DNA from: Macrothele yani
Lineage: Eukaryota > Arthropoda > Arachnida > Araneae > Macrothelidae
Assembly (NCBI GenBank): GCA_039090855.1
Contig: CM076999.1
Coordinates: 117,551,072 to 117,615,071, forward strand
DNA: 64,000 nucleotides
Direction: 5' to 3'
Shown here: in pieces, positions 44,301 to 56,050 of the stretch
How the letters are laid out: each line of letters opens with the position of its first letter
Numbering within the stretch: position 1 is the first letter of the stretch
The notes under the pieces: generated by a model
What the model was told of the DNA's origin: nothing
What the model saw: the letters and a program-made list of their open reading frames with translations, nothing else
Databases searched by the model: none
Made by a program: the position numbers and the translations under genes

Positions 44301-45215
44301 TGCAGAATCATTCCATCTCTGCTCAGGGACCATTTTAGATCTGTTCTTTTGAAAGAACAGATCTAAAATGGTCAGGTGACCATTTTAGATCTGTTCCAAA
44401 AAATTACAGTAGTTACAACTACTGGAGACATAAAGTATCCAGAAAGGATTTTCCTTAAAAAAAAATTTTTTTTCTCCTGCTACAGCATTTTGAAGTTTGG
44501 CTAAAATCTAGTAATTGAAAAATGGGGGAAATGCTGTATTTTAAAACGAGCACTGCTTCAAAACTATTTAATTTATTCACTTAATTAATTTTTTTTTTTG
44601 TAGCTATTGAATTAAATTTTAACTTGGCATAGTTTGAATAAGCCTGACTGACATTATTAATAACGAAAAAAAAAAAACATTGCAAAAAAAAAGCATTTTC
44701 GGAAAAAAAAAAAAATTCCCACTAAATAATTAATTTTCAGGTAAGTAAGGATGGCAATCTGAAGTCCCTCAATGGTAGTTTTACAGCAAATTTTATTTTA
44801 AACCTGGGATGCATGCAGTCCATAAAATTTAATTTTAAGTTATGTGGAAGTTCAAAAAAGCTCAATTTTTGAATGACATTAACTCAAAAACCCCATTTTT
44901 TTTTAAACTGAAAATATGTACATTTGATGTCTTCTTAGTTGTTAATAAATTGATCATTGCAGAATAGTGTATTTTTGCCTGGTTAATTTTATATATATTT
45001 TTAAAGATTGCACGTTTTCAGCCTCTCAGCGTTGTTGCGTAATACAGCACAAAATGCACTAAATTGTTCATATTTCACTGAAAACATCGTTTAATCAGGT
45101 TTCAAAGTTAAAACATAGGTTACTGGTGTTTGATTAGTACAATTACATTATATTTTGAAGTTCAGCACAAAAACATACACTAAAAAATGTGTGGAACATA
45201 ACATTATTATACTAT
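44301..45215. repeat. Left terminal inverted repeat of the long-TIR element
   Basis: Reverse complement of about 61500-62350 with scattered differences. Shared words include AAATTACAGTAGTTACAACT, CTGGGATGCATGCAGTCCAT and TTTCAGCC(T)TCAGCGTTG. Confidence 0.8.
44328..44396. repeat. 19-bp unit in three alternating orientations
   Basis: GACCATTTTAGATCTGTTC stands at 44328-44346, its exact complement at 44355-44373, and the forward form again at 44378-44396. The right TIR has only one related copy. Confidence 0.9.
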
Positions 45216-45347
45216 AGCATCACTGTAATTCAATAACATACAATTTTTTTTTACACTTGGTATTATTGCAATTTTTTTATTGATTTTACTTTCATAATTT
45301 TTTTTTTCACAAATAGCCTTTTAGATGATAAACAATTTCTTAGCAGT

Positions 45348-45416
45348 ATATTAATAAAGTTACCTGTAATATATTAATAAAGTTACCTGTAATATATTAA
45401 TAAAGTTACCTGTAAT
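45348..45416. repeat. 23-bp tandem repeat, three units
   Basis: ATATTAATAAAGTTACCTGT plus AAT, three identical copies. Confidence 0.9.
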
Positions 45417-45867
45417 ATATTTTTATATTGAAGGATTAGGCACAGTAGATGTGGTTGACTTTCTCAGCTCCTGTTGGTCGAAAGTATGAAGTCGTGCAGA
45501 TAGTCCAAGTGGGGTAGGATTCCTTACTTTAAGCAGCACATTTTTCTAATGGCATTGGACATTCATCTTTCTTCTTTCCAGATTCCTCTGGCAACTGGAA
45601 CCCTTTAGCTAGACCGTGGAGATGCATAAATGACACAGTAATGTCATTGAGCTCTCGAGATATACCTGTAATCTGCCCCATCCACCAATTATTGTCATAA
45701 ACACACCCAACAAACTCACCTACCTGGAAATCACTTACTGAGTAATGTTTTTTCACCTGGCTGGATGTTTCAACTTTTTCAACTTGATGTTTAATTGTAC
45801 ATCCCATATAAGACCAACCAGTATATATTTTTAACCAACCAGTAATGTTTTGATTCTATTCCTACAA

Positions 45868-46538
45868 CAGTGATATATTATTAAAATAACCAATCACTTA
45901 CCCGAAAGATCATGGTCACTTTTTTTCTGTAACACTTCAAGCACGTCAATCGTCATCGTGTAATGTTGTTGGCCTTCAAAGGTTGAAAGACTCCTTGCCT
46001 ATTAGATTCATTCTTCCGGGCATGGAACATCGTATTTTCCTTTTTTTTTTTTTTACTGGACAAAAACCGTAGGTTTCTCTTTGCCATGTGTGATGTAACC
46101 ATAGCTCGTCATCTCCATAAAAACCTCACAAAACGTACACACCATACTATTCATTCCTACATTTAGTTAAAAACACTATGTACATAATTACACTATTTAC
46201 ATTAATTATGTACATAGTGTTTTTAACTGAATGTGTGAATGAATGGTATGGTGTGTATGATTTGTGAGGTTTTTATGATGACGAGCTATGGTTACGTCTC
46301 ATATGGCAGAGAGAAACCGTTTTTTGTCCAGTAAATAATTTAAAAAAAAAAAAAAAAAGAAAAAAAAAAGGAAAATTCGGTTCATGCCCGGAAGAATGAA
46401 TCTTAATAGACAAAGGAGTCTTTCAACCTTTGAAGGCCAACAACATTACACGATGACGATTGACGTGCTTTTGAAGTGCTACAAGAAAAAGTGACCATGA
46501 TCTTTCGGGTAAGTGATTGGTTATTTTAATAATATATC
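45868..46538. repeat. Foldback element, about 670 bp palindrome
   Basis: Arms 45868-46192 and 46199-46538 are inverted copies. The outer ends are GATATATTATTAAAATAACC and its complement, and the centre is AAAACACTATGTACATAATT against its partner. Each arm has an A- or T-run near its middle. It interrupts the long-TIR gene between its second and third pieces. No coding content. Confidence 0.85.
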
Positions 46539-46898
46539 ATTAATGTAATTCCTTGTTTGACAAGTCACAGTATCACTATAACTTCAAAAAATGTACGTGC
46601 CTACAATTACTTTAATAAGAGCAATGAGAGTGAACTTACCCTTACCAGTAGGTCCGTTCTCTCAGTAAAGCATACATTTATTTGCACGTTAACTTCCATT
46701 TTAATATCCACGGTTGGTTTTGCCCGTTGGTGCGGTGGTTTTTGTGTTGTCTTCAACATGTTCTTTTATTTGACTGAGTGAGCAATTTATTAACACCTAT
46801 ACTGCAGAACGGATACGTTGGTTCAAGAAACCTCTTTTATACTTTAAAAACTCCGTATTTACATTGACTTTGAATAACCCTAACCGGTATTCTAACTG

Positions 46899-46935
<37 letters not shown>

Positions 46936-47108
46936 AATTACAGGAACATTCAGAAACCATAATCAAACTTCCTATTTACAAACACCAAAACATCTAAACA
47001 AAACATTTAAAAGCCTAAAATTCAATTATTCACAACAAACTTATCTCATTGCCCTCAATTTACAAACTCATCTCACACTCTCATTCATGCACCACACCTC
47101 TGCCGTTC

Positions 47109-47171
47109 CCAACGTAGATTGCCCCGAGCAGCTTTCCACCCATCCAGGGTCATCATCTGGAGTCCAGTTGG
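47109..47171 (-). ncRNA. Degenerate hammerhead-like fold, left PLE B copy
   Basis: On the minus strand: CCAAC (stem I), CAGATGA (one base from the CTGATGA core), ACCC...GGGT (stem II), GAAA, a GC-rich stem III region, ATC, then GTTGG pairing with CCAAC. It lies downstream of the endonuclease, as in family A. Confidence 0.4.
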
Positions 47172-47295
47172 TATCAGCCCTGCTATCACAGTGCGAGTGA
47201 GTGAGAGAAGCATTTCTTGCGTCGGCCTCATGTCCCACGTCATATTGAACACATGGCCACCGTGGCTCCATCTGTTAAGAACTGTAGTTAATATT

Positions 47296-49657
47296 TTATT
47301 TTATTCTGGAGTATTTTTTCCTTTTTTGTTCTATTTTTATTAGTTCTTTCCATTTTTCATTAAGTATATTTGGGTCATTATGATTACATACTCGATCCCT
47401 ATTTTTTTCGATCAGTACTGATTCTGCAATGCGCAAATGTCTTTCATTGTTGCATGATTTAATTATTTTGATGTCTTCAAATTTTGGGTATCTTTGATTA
47501 TCTAAGCAGTATTGTATCAGTGCTGTTTTTGTTTCTTTTTTTGCCAATTTTTTATGTGTTGTTGTAGGCGATGTTTTAATTGGTTTTTGGTACTCCCTAT
47601 GTACGATATTGGTGGGATGCCTGTTATTGGAATTTCATACACACCAGATTTTTCCAAGATACTGCTGTTTTCCGTATTATTAATTATCATATCTTTGACC
47701 GTTAGTACTTTGTTTCCCATCTGAATTCCATATTTGTGGCATAACTTATTCATCTCTGTTGATATTCTTGGAAGGTAAGGTAAAGCACCAACATATTGTA
47801 ATTCCTTTTTTCTTTTGAGGTTGTGGTATCTTGAATCTTAACTTGTACTTCATATATCCATTTATTTATTTTTTGTGGTGGGTATCCATAACTAAATGAA
47901 ATTTCTTTAATGTACTTGATTTCATCATTCTGAAATTCTTCTTTAGAGGAGTGTGTAATTGCTCTTTTGTGCATAAGGGTGTGTTGATGAATATGGAATC
48001 AGAACAGAAACATGTTAGTTTTCTATGTACTTTATATTGCATATGGTCATTTTGTTTTATAACCTTTAAATCCAGGTAAGGCAAGGAATTCTCTTCTTCA
48101 TGTTCTATTGTTAATTTTATTGATGGATAAATACTGCTAAGTTGTTGTGTCAATGCCTCCAGCTCATCTGTATCCATTTTGGCCAAGATAAAGATATCAT
48201 CTACATATCTACAGTATATCAGGAGGGTCTTGAAATTTGTTAATAATTTGTTCTTCTATGTTATTCATGATTACTTCAGCAAACAGATTTGATAGTGGTG
48301 AGCCCATTGGTCCACCGTAATTTTGTTTGTATATTTTATCATTATATTTGAAGATATTATTTTCATATATATACAATAAAGTTGCTTTTAACTCCTGTAG
48401 TTGTATGTCATTCATTGATTGGTCCTGTTTCAATTTTTCAATAATGATATCCACTGCCTCTGGTACATGTGTACTCGGAAACAATGACTCGACATCCATA
48501 CTCGCCATTCTGTAACTTCTTATATCTTGTTTTACATTCTTCAAAATTTCTATGAATTTGTACGTATTCTTTACAGTGTATTTTGTTTTCATAAATTTTG
48601 GTGATAAGAACCTGTAAATATTCTTCTCAAGTTCAATCAGTGGTGAGTTCTTTTTGGACACTATGAGTCTCATGGGTGTACCTTCTTTTTATGTGTTCTA
48701 ATTTTAGCAAACAATTGTGGCACTTTTGTACCTATTGGTGGTTTTGCATTTTTAATCTCATTAGGTAGGGTGCTATGGTTCCTGATATTTGCCAAGTATC
48801 TTACTTGGCTATCTGTTGGGTCTTTTTTCAACTCATAACACTGTAATTCCTCTATTGCCAGTACTACCTTTTGGTTATATTCCTCTGTATTCAGAATCAC
48901 TATCTGACCTGTCTTATCTGCCTCACAGAATTTGATGTTCCTATCTTCCTTTAATTTCAATAGCTGATTTTTTTCATATTTTAGTTTCCTTAAATAATAA
49001 TTTCTATTACTTTTTTCATTATATTTTTTTAATATTATTCTAAATAGTTTACCACTGAATTCCTCTTTGTCTTCATTTGGGATGTTTCTGATGATATCTT
49101 CAAAATTTGGTATTAATTCTTCTGTTTTTGTTATCTTTTGTGGGAAAGCATATTTCTTTCCTCTCTGCAGTACTGCCCTCTGTGAATAATTTAGTTTGTG
49201 CATTGACATATTCTGAAAAACTTCATAGTTATTTTCTTTCTGCCCATGACCTGTATGTTGGCCTAATAATTTATGCAATTTTGAAGTAATGTTGTTTTTT
49301 GCAGACTTTCTTTCATTTTCAACAATCTCGGAAAACTATCTCAAAGTAGTGTCCAAAATTTCATTTTTCCATGTTGCACAGAAATTTCTGTACGTGGTAT
49401 TACTGATATCTTTCCATAATCTTAAACATTTGGACTGAAGACCGAAGATTGTCCTTCTTTTATTAACGATTTCTGCACTTAATCTTTTTTCTGGCACGTT
49501 TTTATTATAATCTCGTCTTTCTTATTCATTGGGGAGTTCGTTATTCTTATATATTTTGGGGTTAGATCAAAGTCCCTGCATGCTATCAAAAATTCCACCT
49601 GTATTTCAAACTTTGTTAATTTTATTTTTAGTTTTTTATACTCTCTCAATCTATGCA
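47296..49657 (-). pseudogene. PLE family B polyprotein, left copy: reverse transcriptase plus C-terminal GIY-YIG
   Basis: Coding runs from LHRLREYKKLKIKLTK (49657) through MNKKDEIIIK. KLNYSQRAVLQRGKKYAFPQ follows in another frame, then FCEADKTGQIVILNTEEY, LFAKIRTHKKK, MDVESLFPSTHVPEAV (first catalytic Asp), GGPMGSPLSNLFAEV, a frame break, RYVDDIFILAKMDTDELEAL (YVDD) and YLDLKVIKQND. The C-terminal endonuclease has SGVYEIPITGIPPISYIGST and VLIEKNRDRVCNHNDPNI. This is the canonical order of Penelope-type elements. At least four frameshifts or stops are present, one directly before YVDD. Confidence 0.85.
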
Positions 49658-49671
49658 ATTTGTGTTTTTGA

Positions 49672-51974
49672 AAAAGTTTGAAATACAGGTGGAATTTTTG
49701 ATAGCATGCAGGGACTTTGATCTAACCCCAAAATATATAAGAATAATGAACTCCCCAATGAATAAGAAAGACGAGATTATAATAAAAATGTGCCAGAAAA
49801 AAAGATTAAGTGCAGAAATCGTTAATAAAAGAAGGACAATCTTTGGTCTTCAGTCCAAATGTTTAAGATTATGGAAAGATATCAGTAATACCACGTACAG
49901 AAATTTCTGTGGAACATGGAAAAATGAAATTTTGGACACTACTTTGAGAGAGTTTTCCGAGATTGTTGAAAATGAAAGAAAGTCTGCAAAAAACAACGTT
50001 ACTTGAAATTGCATAAATTATTGGACCAACATATACAGGTCATGGGCAGAAAGAAAATAATTATGAAGTTTTTCAGAATATGTCAATGCACAAACTAAAT
50101 TATTCACAGAGGGCAGTACTGAAGAGAGGAAAGAAATATGCTTTCCCACAAAAGATAACAAAAACAGAAGAATTAATACCAAATTTCGAAGATATCATCA
50201 GAAACATCCCAAATGAAGACAAAGAGGAATTCAGTGGTAAACTATTTAGAATAATATTAAAAGAATATAATGAAAAAAATAATAAATTATTATTTAAAGA
50301 AACTAAAATATGAAAAAAATCAGCTATTGAAATTAAAGGAAGATAGGAACATCAAATTCTGTGAGGCAGATAAGACAGGTCAGATAGTGATTCTGAATAC
50401 AGAGGAATATAACCAAAAGGTAGTACTGGCAATAAAGGAATTACAGTGTTCTGAGTTGAAAAAGACCCAACAGATAGCCAAGTAAGATACTTGGCAAATA
50501 TCAGGAACCATAGCACCCTACCTAATGAGATTAAAAATGCAAAACCACCAATAGGTACAAAAGTGCCACAATTGTTTGCTAAAATTAAAACACATAAAGA
50601 AGGTACACCCATGAGACTCATAGTGTCCAAAAAGAACTCACCACTGATTGAACTTGAGAAGAATATTTACAGGTTCTTATCACCAAAATTTATGAAAACA
50701 AAATACACTGTAAAGAATACGTACAAATTCATAGAAATTTTGAAGAATGTAAAACAAGATATAAGAAGTTACAGAATGGCGAGTATGGATGTCGAGTCAT
50801 TGTTTCCGAGTACACCTGTACCAGAGGCAGTGGATATCATTATTGAAAAATTGAAACAGGACCAATCAATGAATGACATACAACTACAGGAGTTAAAAGC
50901 AACTTTATTGTATATATATGAAAATAATATCTTCAAATATAATGATAAAATATACAAACAAAATCACGGTGGACCAATGGGCTCACCACTATCAAATCTG
51001 TTTGCTGAAGTAATCATGAATAACATAGAAGAACAAATTATTAACAAATTTCAAGACCCTCCTGATATACTGTAGATATGTAGATGATATCTTTATCTTG
51101 GCCAAAATGGATACAGATGAGCTGGAGGCATTGACACAACAACTTAGCAGTATTTATCCATCAATAAAATTAACAATAGAACATGAAGAAGAGAATTCCT
51201 TGCCTTACCTGGATTTAAAGGTTATAAAACAAAATGACCATATGCAATAATAAAGTACATAGAAAACTAACATATGTTTCTGTTCTGATTCCATATTCAT
51301 CAACACACCCTTATGCACAAAAGAGCAATTACACACTCCTCTAAAGAAGAATTTCAGAATGCTGAGATCAAGTACATTAAAGAAATTTCATTTAGTTATG
51401 GATACCCACCACAAAAAATAAATAAATGGATATATGAAGTACAAGTTAAGATTCAAGATACCACAACCTCAAAAAGAAAAAGGAATTACAATATGTTGGT
51501 GCTTTACCTTACCTTCCAAGACTATCAACAGAGATAAATAAGTTATGCCACAAATATGGAATTCAGATGGGAAACAAAGTACTAACGGTCAAAGATATGA
51601 TAATTAATAATACAGAAAAAAGCAGTTTCTTGGAAAAATCTGGTGTGTATGAAATTCCAATAACAGGCATCCCACCAATATCGTACATAGGGAGTACCAA
51701 AAACCAATTAAAACATCGCCTACAACAACACATAAAAAATTGGCAAAAAAAAGAAACAAAAACAGCACTGATACAATACTGCTTAGATAATCAAAGATAC
51801 CCAAAATTTGAAGACATCAAAATAATTAAATCATGTAACAATGAAAGACATTTGCGCATTGTAGAATCAGTACTGATCGAAAAAAATAGGGATCGAGTAT
51901 GTAATCTTAATGAAAAATGGAAAGAACTAATAAAAATAGAACGAAAAAGGAAAAAATACTCCAGAATAAAATAA
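49672..51974 (+). pseudogene. PLE family B polyprotein, right copy
   Basis: The order is the same as in the left copy: KFEIQVEFLIACRDFDLTPK, KLNYSQRAVLKRGKKYAFPQ, FCEADKTGQIVIL, MDVESLFPSTPVPEAV, GGPMGSPLSNLFAEV, the same break before RYVDDIF, then the endonuclease (51567-51974) with VYEIPITGIPPISYIGST. It lacks six codons (HNDPNI region) present in the left copy. That is an 18-base deletion between short matching ends. It shares the pre-YVDD lesion with the left copy, so both arms descend from one already defective sequence. Confidence 0.85.
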
Positions 51975-52098
51975 AATATTAACTACAGTTCTTAACAGAT
52001 GGAGCCACGGTGGCCATGTGTTCAATATGACGTGGGACATGAGGCCGACGCAAGAAATGCTTCTCTCACTCACTCGCACTGTGATAGCAGGGCTGATA

Positions 52099-52161
52099 CC
52101 AACTGGCCTCCAGATGATGACCCTGGATGGGTGGAAAGCTGCTCGGGGCAATCTACGTTGG
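52099..52161 (+). ncRNA. Degenerate hammerhead-like fold, right PLE B copy
   Basis: The same elements and spacing as at 47109-47171, with one difference in the stem I loop. Confidence 0.4.
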
Positions 52162-52662
52162 GAACGGCAGAGGTGTGGTGCATGAATGAGAGTGTGAGAT
52201 GAGTTTGTAAATTGAGGGCAATGAGATAAGTTCGTTGTGAATAATTGAATTTTAGGCTTTTAAATGTTTTGTTGAGATGTTTTGGTGTTTGTAAATAGGA
52301 AGTTTGTCTATGGGTTCTGAATGTTCCTGTAATTAGGGTTTTTTTTTTTTTTTTTTTTTAAGCCGATTAGATTACCGGTTAGGGTTATTCAAAGTCAATG
52401 TAAATATAGGGTTTTTAAAGTATAAAAGAGGTTTCTTGGACCAATGTATCCATTCTGCAGTATAGGTTAATAAATTGCTCACTCAGTCAAATAAAAGAAC
52501 ATGTTGAAGACAACATAAAAAACCACCGCATCAACGGCCAAAACGAACCGTTAATGTTAAAATGGAAGTTAACATGCAAAGAAATGTATGCTTTACTGAG
52601 AGAACGGACCTACTGGTAAGGGTAAGTTCACTCTCATTGATCTTATTAAAATATCATTAATG

Positions 52663-52739
52663 AATTGCATGTAAATATGTGCACTTTGCTGGTGTAGTAA
52701 TACCTAAAGAGTGCAAGTGTTATGATTCTTACAACAGGT
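52663..52739. other. Long-TIR gene sequence to the right of the PLE palindrome
   Basis: Continuation of the minus-strand gene into the insertion point. No separate feature. Confidence 0.35.
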
Positions 52740-54243
52740 TTTACATTAGCCCCCATTCTTCTTCCTTACAAGACCTGTAGTCTTGAACAGTTTTACCTTC
52801 AAGAATAAGTAGTGTTATATTTTCTAAAAGATGAGAAAGTTCATCAACAAATGAAGCTGCATCTCTTATGGCTTGCACAGAGACCCTCTTTGGAGATTAA
52901 ACTTTGTGCATAATGCTTACATAGCCCACCTATAGCATAACATGAACTTTTTACCATGCCCAGTCACTGAAAAAAATCCATTTTTTTTCCTTAATTTAAT
53001 TATTTTTAGAAAGTTCATAAATTTGGTATTTATTTTTGAAATGTCCAGCATCCCCATCGGAAATATAAACAAGTGATCTAATATTTTCTAATTGGCACAA
53101 CTTAGAAATTTCTTTTTATAATCTCTATAGCACAGAGAGCATGAGCTGTATCATCAGACACTAGAACAAAACTGAAATCTGAGCATTTGCCAGTGGTAAC
53201 TTTGTATTTCATCAGGCAGTATCACTGTCCAATTTTCAGCAAAATCAAAATGTAAAACTAGTATGTCAGAACTTTCTTTCACAGAGATTTTTGCTTCAGC
53301 TATTCCTTCTTCTCTTTAGGTTTTCCTGATTTTGCTATGAGAAATTGCTTTCTTCACTCAATGTCTTACATCTTGCAGAAACTTTTGGACAGATACAGAT
53401 TTTCTTATGAGGTCACCACCTTCCCAAATAGCAAATGTAACTTCTTCATTCAAGCAGAGTTTCAACTGTCAGTGCTTCTGTGCCGGGGCAGTCACCACAC
53501 TCTTGGAGCCAACAATCTTCATTGCTTATTCTGTCACATAAACACTTCTGTAAAAGAACTTCTTCCTCAATTTGTGTGTGTGTTATATTTTGGAGAGCTG
53601 TACATATAAGTTTCAGATTACTGCAATAAATAGAAGTGTATACTGCTTGTATTGGCTGAATTTTGACCCACTTTGGACGTAGAGTGTAAAACTTTGAAAT
53701 ACCAATTTTTATATTTGGGTTGTCTTTTTTCATTTGCCTGTCTGCCTTTTTGATTGATCTTGTCATAAATCTTTTTACCTTTTTGATTTTCTTACCATTA
53801 TCATAAACATTATTTTTGTTTGGACTATCCCTAGTACAGTCTGTACGATCATCTAGGTAGTATGACAATGCCAGAGTTGCAGCTTCTGTAGATAATGGAT
53901 GCCCTTTGTAGGGGTCAGGTTGAGCATAGATTTCCTTTTCTCTTCTAACCTTGCATGATTTATCTATGAGGTACTTTGATACTGTAGGTAACTCTCCCTT
54001 CAAATCAGTTTTACTAGCAGTCTGTAGTAGCAATGTCAGTAATTGCACTTTTTCAGTGTAGTTACAAGTATGAAGTGCTGTATTAATATTAGAAAACCAC
54101 TGATTACAAGTAAAACAGTCAGGCTTCTCAAGAGACAACTGACTTGAAACACCAACTCCATATATGTCTTCTAATTTCTGCTCAGCTGAAGTTGTTAGTG
54201 TTTTCCCTAATGTCAACTTTTTCCTCTTCACGTAAGCTTCTCT

Positions 54244-54246
<3 letters not shown>

Positions 54247-54299
<53 letters not shown>
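54247..54299. repeat. (TA)n microsatellite at the Naiad insertion point
   Basis: About 26 TA units between the start of gene piece 2 and the Naiad tail. Naiad-type PLEs are reported to prefer microsatellites. Confidence 0.95.
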
Positions 54300-54300
<1 letters not shown>

Positions 54301-55971
54301 TAAAGAGCAAAACTGAAGACTAAGGAAAAAATTTTAGAATTTAAAACGAAGGGTGCAAAATAACCTGAAAATCAAAACGCGCAACGCAGCAGTTTTGAAA
54401 ATTCAGAATTCACATTCTATAAAGAAGATACCTAAGCAAAAAAAATACATATATAATTTTGACTCACACCTAGTACAACATAGAAAAGGTTATGTATCTA
54501 CCTGTGTGATCAAAAGGAAAAAAGGTAAAAAATAAAATAAAACAACTGAATGTAGAAGGTGTCGAGAATACTGAGCCTTGGCTTTATCAAGGACCAGCAA
54601 AAACTCTGCATTTTCTCACTTCCACAAAGACCTAGTTGGAAATGGGTTTCTGCAAGGCCATAGATGCAAGTAACATTCCCACCTAAAATAGTTTAAAAAA
54701 TATATATATAAGTCATGTCCTCCTTAGAGTTGCATGACCTAGCACTAGTTAACAATTTCGCTTGCATCCATTAACCTTCCTGGCCCGACCCATACTCTTC
54801 ATCTGTTACTATTAAACAGAGAGAAGAAGATTAAAGAGAACTCAAGCTGTGAGAGTGACGTAATAATTAGAAATGATTTTCAGCCATAACGAAATTCCAA
54901 GTTCGTTTGAGAGAGAATTTAAACCTGAAAAACAATGCAAAAGAAATCCAAATTTTACACTGCAATTAAAAAGGAAATGTTAATTTATAACGAACAGATT
55001 TTTGAAAGAAAACTTGAGTCTAAAACCCCCTACTCTACAACTTATGACAACACAAAAACGAGAATAAGTTAAAGATAATAATTAACTAAAGAAAACTTTG
55101 TGAAAGTTATATACCTTAAACAGTTAGTTGCAATATGTACAAAGTATTTCAGCAGTGCTTTAAGTGCATAATTAATTAGTTATTAAGAACTTAACTACTT
55201 TGAAAAAACAGCGCATAGACAGCGCATAGAAAAAGGAACAAGCTAAGCCATCTTCTGTTCCTAGGTACCCCAAAAGACGCTCAAAGTTACAAAGAAAAGA
55301 AAGAGTTAAAACCCGCAAAAATGTTAACAGACAAATCAATGCCTAAAAGTTGAAAAGCTAAAAAACGACAGAGAAAAGGTACATGAAGTACAAACATTGA
55401 ACTTATAAAACCTAGAACCCAAAAACAAGGAAGAGAGCTTACCTCTTGTGTTACAAAAACTTTTCTCCTCACAAGAGAAGAACATGGCTGACCTCTTCTG
55501 CCACTCCCTAGACGCTGGGGGGCAGTGAGGGTGGGGCTGATGGCCTCCTCATACAGCAAGAAAACAACGCGCGGGAGATTTTAACCAGAGAAAAAAAATA
55601 TATAAACATAAGACTGTGGATCTGTATGATCAGAAAGAGCAGAATTAACTCTCCAGAATACATGAGAAATATTATAAAATACACGAGCAGTTTATTTAAT
55701 AATCTTTGCATGTATTAAATCACCTTAGTGAGCTTCTATAGATTAATCAGAATCTTATTAATTTTAATGTTGGTTTTACTATTTTTAGTATAGCTATCCT
55801 AGTGATGAATAACTAGTTTTCTTTTTTATTTGTTTTTATTTTCTTTTATAAACGGATTTTTAAGCTTTTTTTGTGATTTTGTTTATATTATTTAATTTTT
55901 TGTTTTAATAGGACCGTCATATCCATAGCACTAAGGTTCCTTTAGGTAGTTAATAGGCATCCTCTAGCCAA
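54301..55971 (-). repeat. Naiad pseudo-LTR (3' tail)
   Basis: Nearly identical to 58925-60596, starting CTAAAGAGCAAAACTGAAGA and ending GGCATCCTCTAGCCAACT. It contains small length differences in homopolymers only. Confidence 0.9.
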
Positions 55972-56050
55972 CTTCCTTACGGCTTTGATTGGTCAGAATC
56001 ATATTATTAACTGTGTAGAAAATTAAAGCAGATCTGCCAACCTTACTCTA

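Larger units (their letters stand above)
46546..52650. mobile_element. Penelope-like elements (family B) joined head to head, about 6.1-kb palindrome
   Basis: Two PLE copies face away from a centre near 49660, the left on the minus and the right on the plus strand. The arms are about 3 kb and very similar, down to the tails and an A- or T-run in each. A 12-bp direct repeat ATATCATTAATG flanks the whole palindrome (46534-46545 and 52651-52662), as expected if it entered in one event. The right copy is cut a few codons further in than the left. Neither has the full N-terminus. Confidence 0.85.

Noticed and set aside
46901..46932. Poly(A) tail of a processed gene
   Set aside because: The A-run lies inside the PLE tail and has an inverted counterpart (T-run near 52340) in the other arm, so it belongs to the element.
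53337..53609. Plus-strand 90-codon open frame
   Set aside because: It is the antisense of the minus-strand transposase-like gene, which has recognisable motifs.
54301..56050. SECIS element in the Naiad tail
   Set aside because: I looked for the usual ATGA...AA...GA arrangement in a hairpin and found no convincing one by eye. A covariance or SECIS search is needed, so no feature is called.
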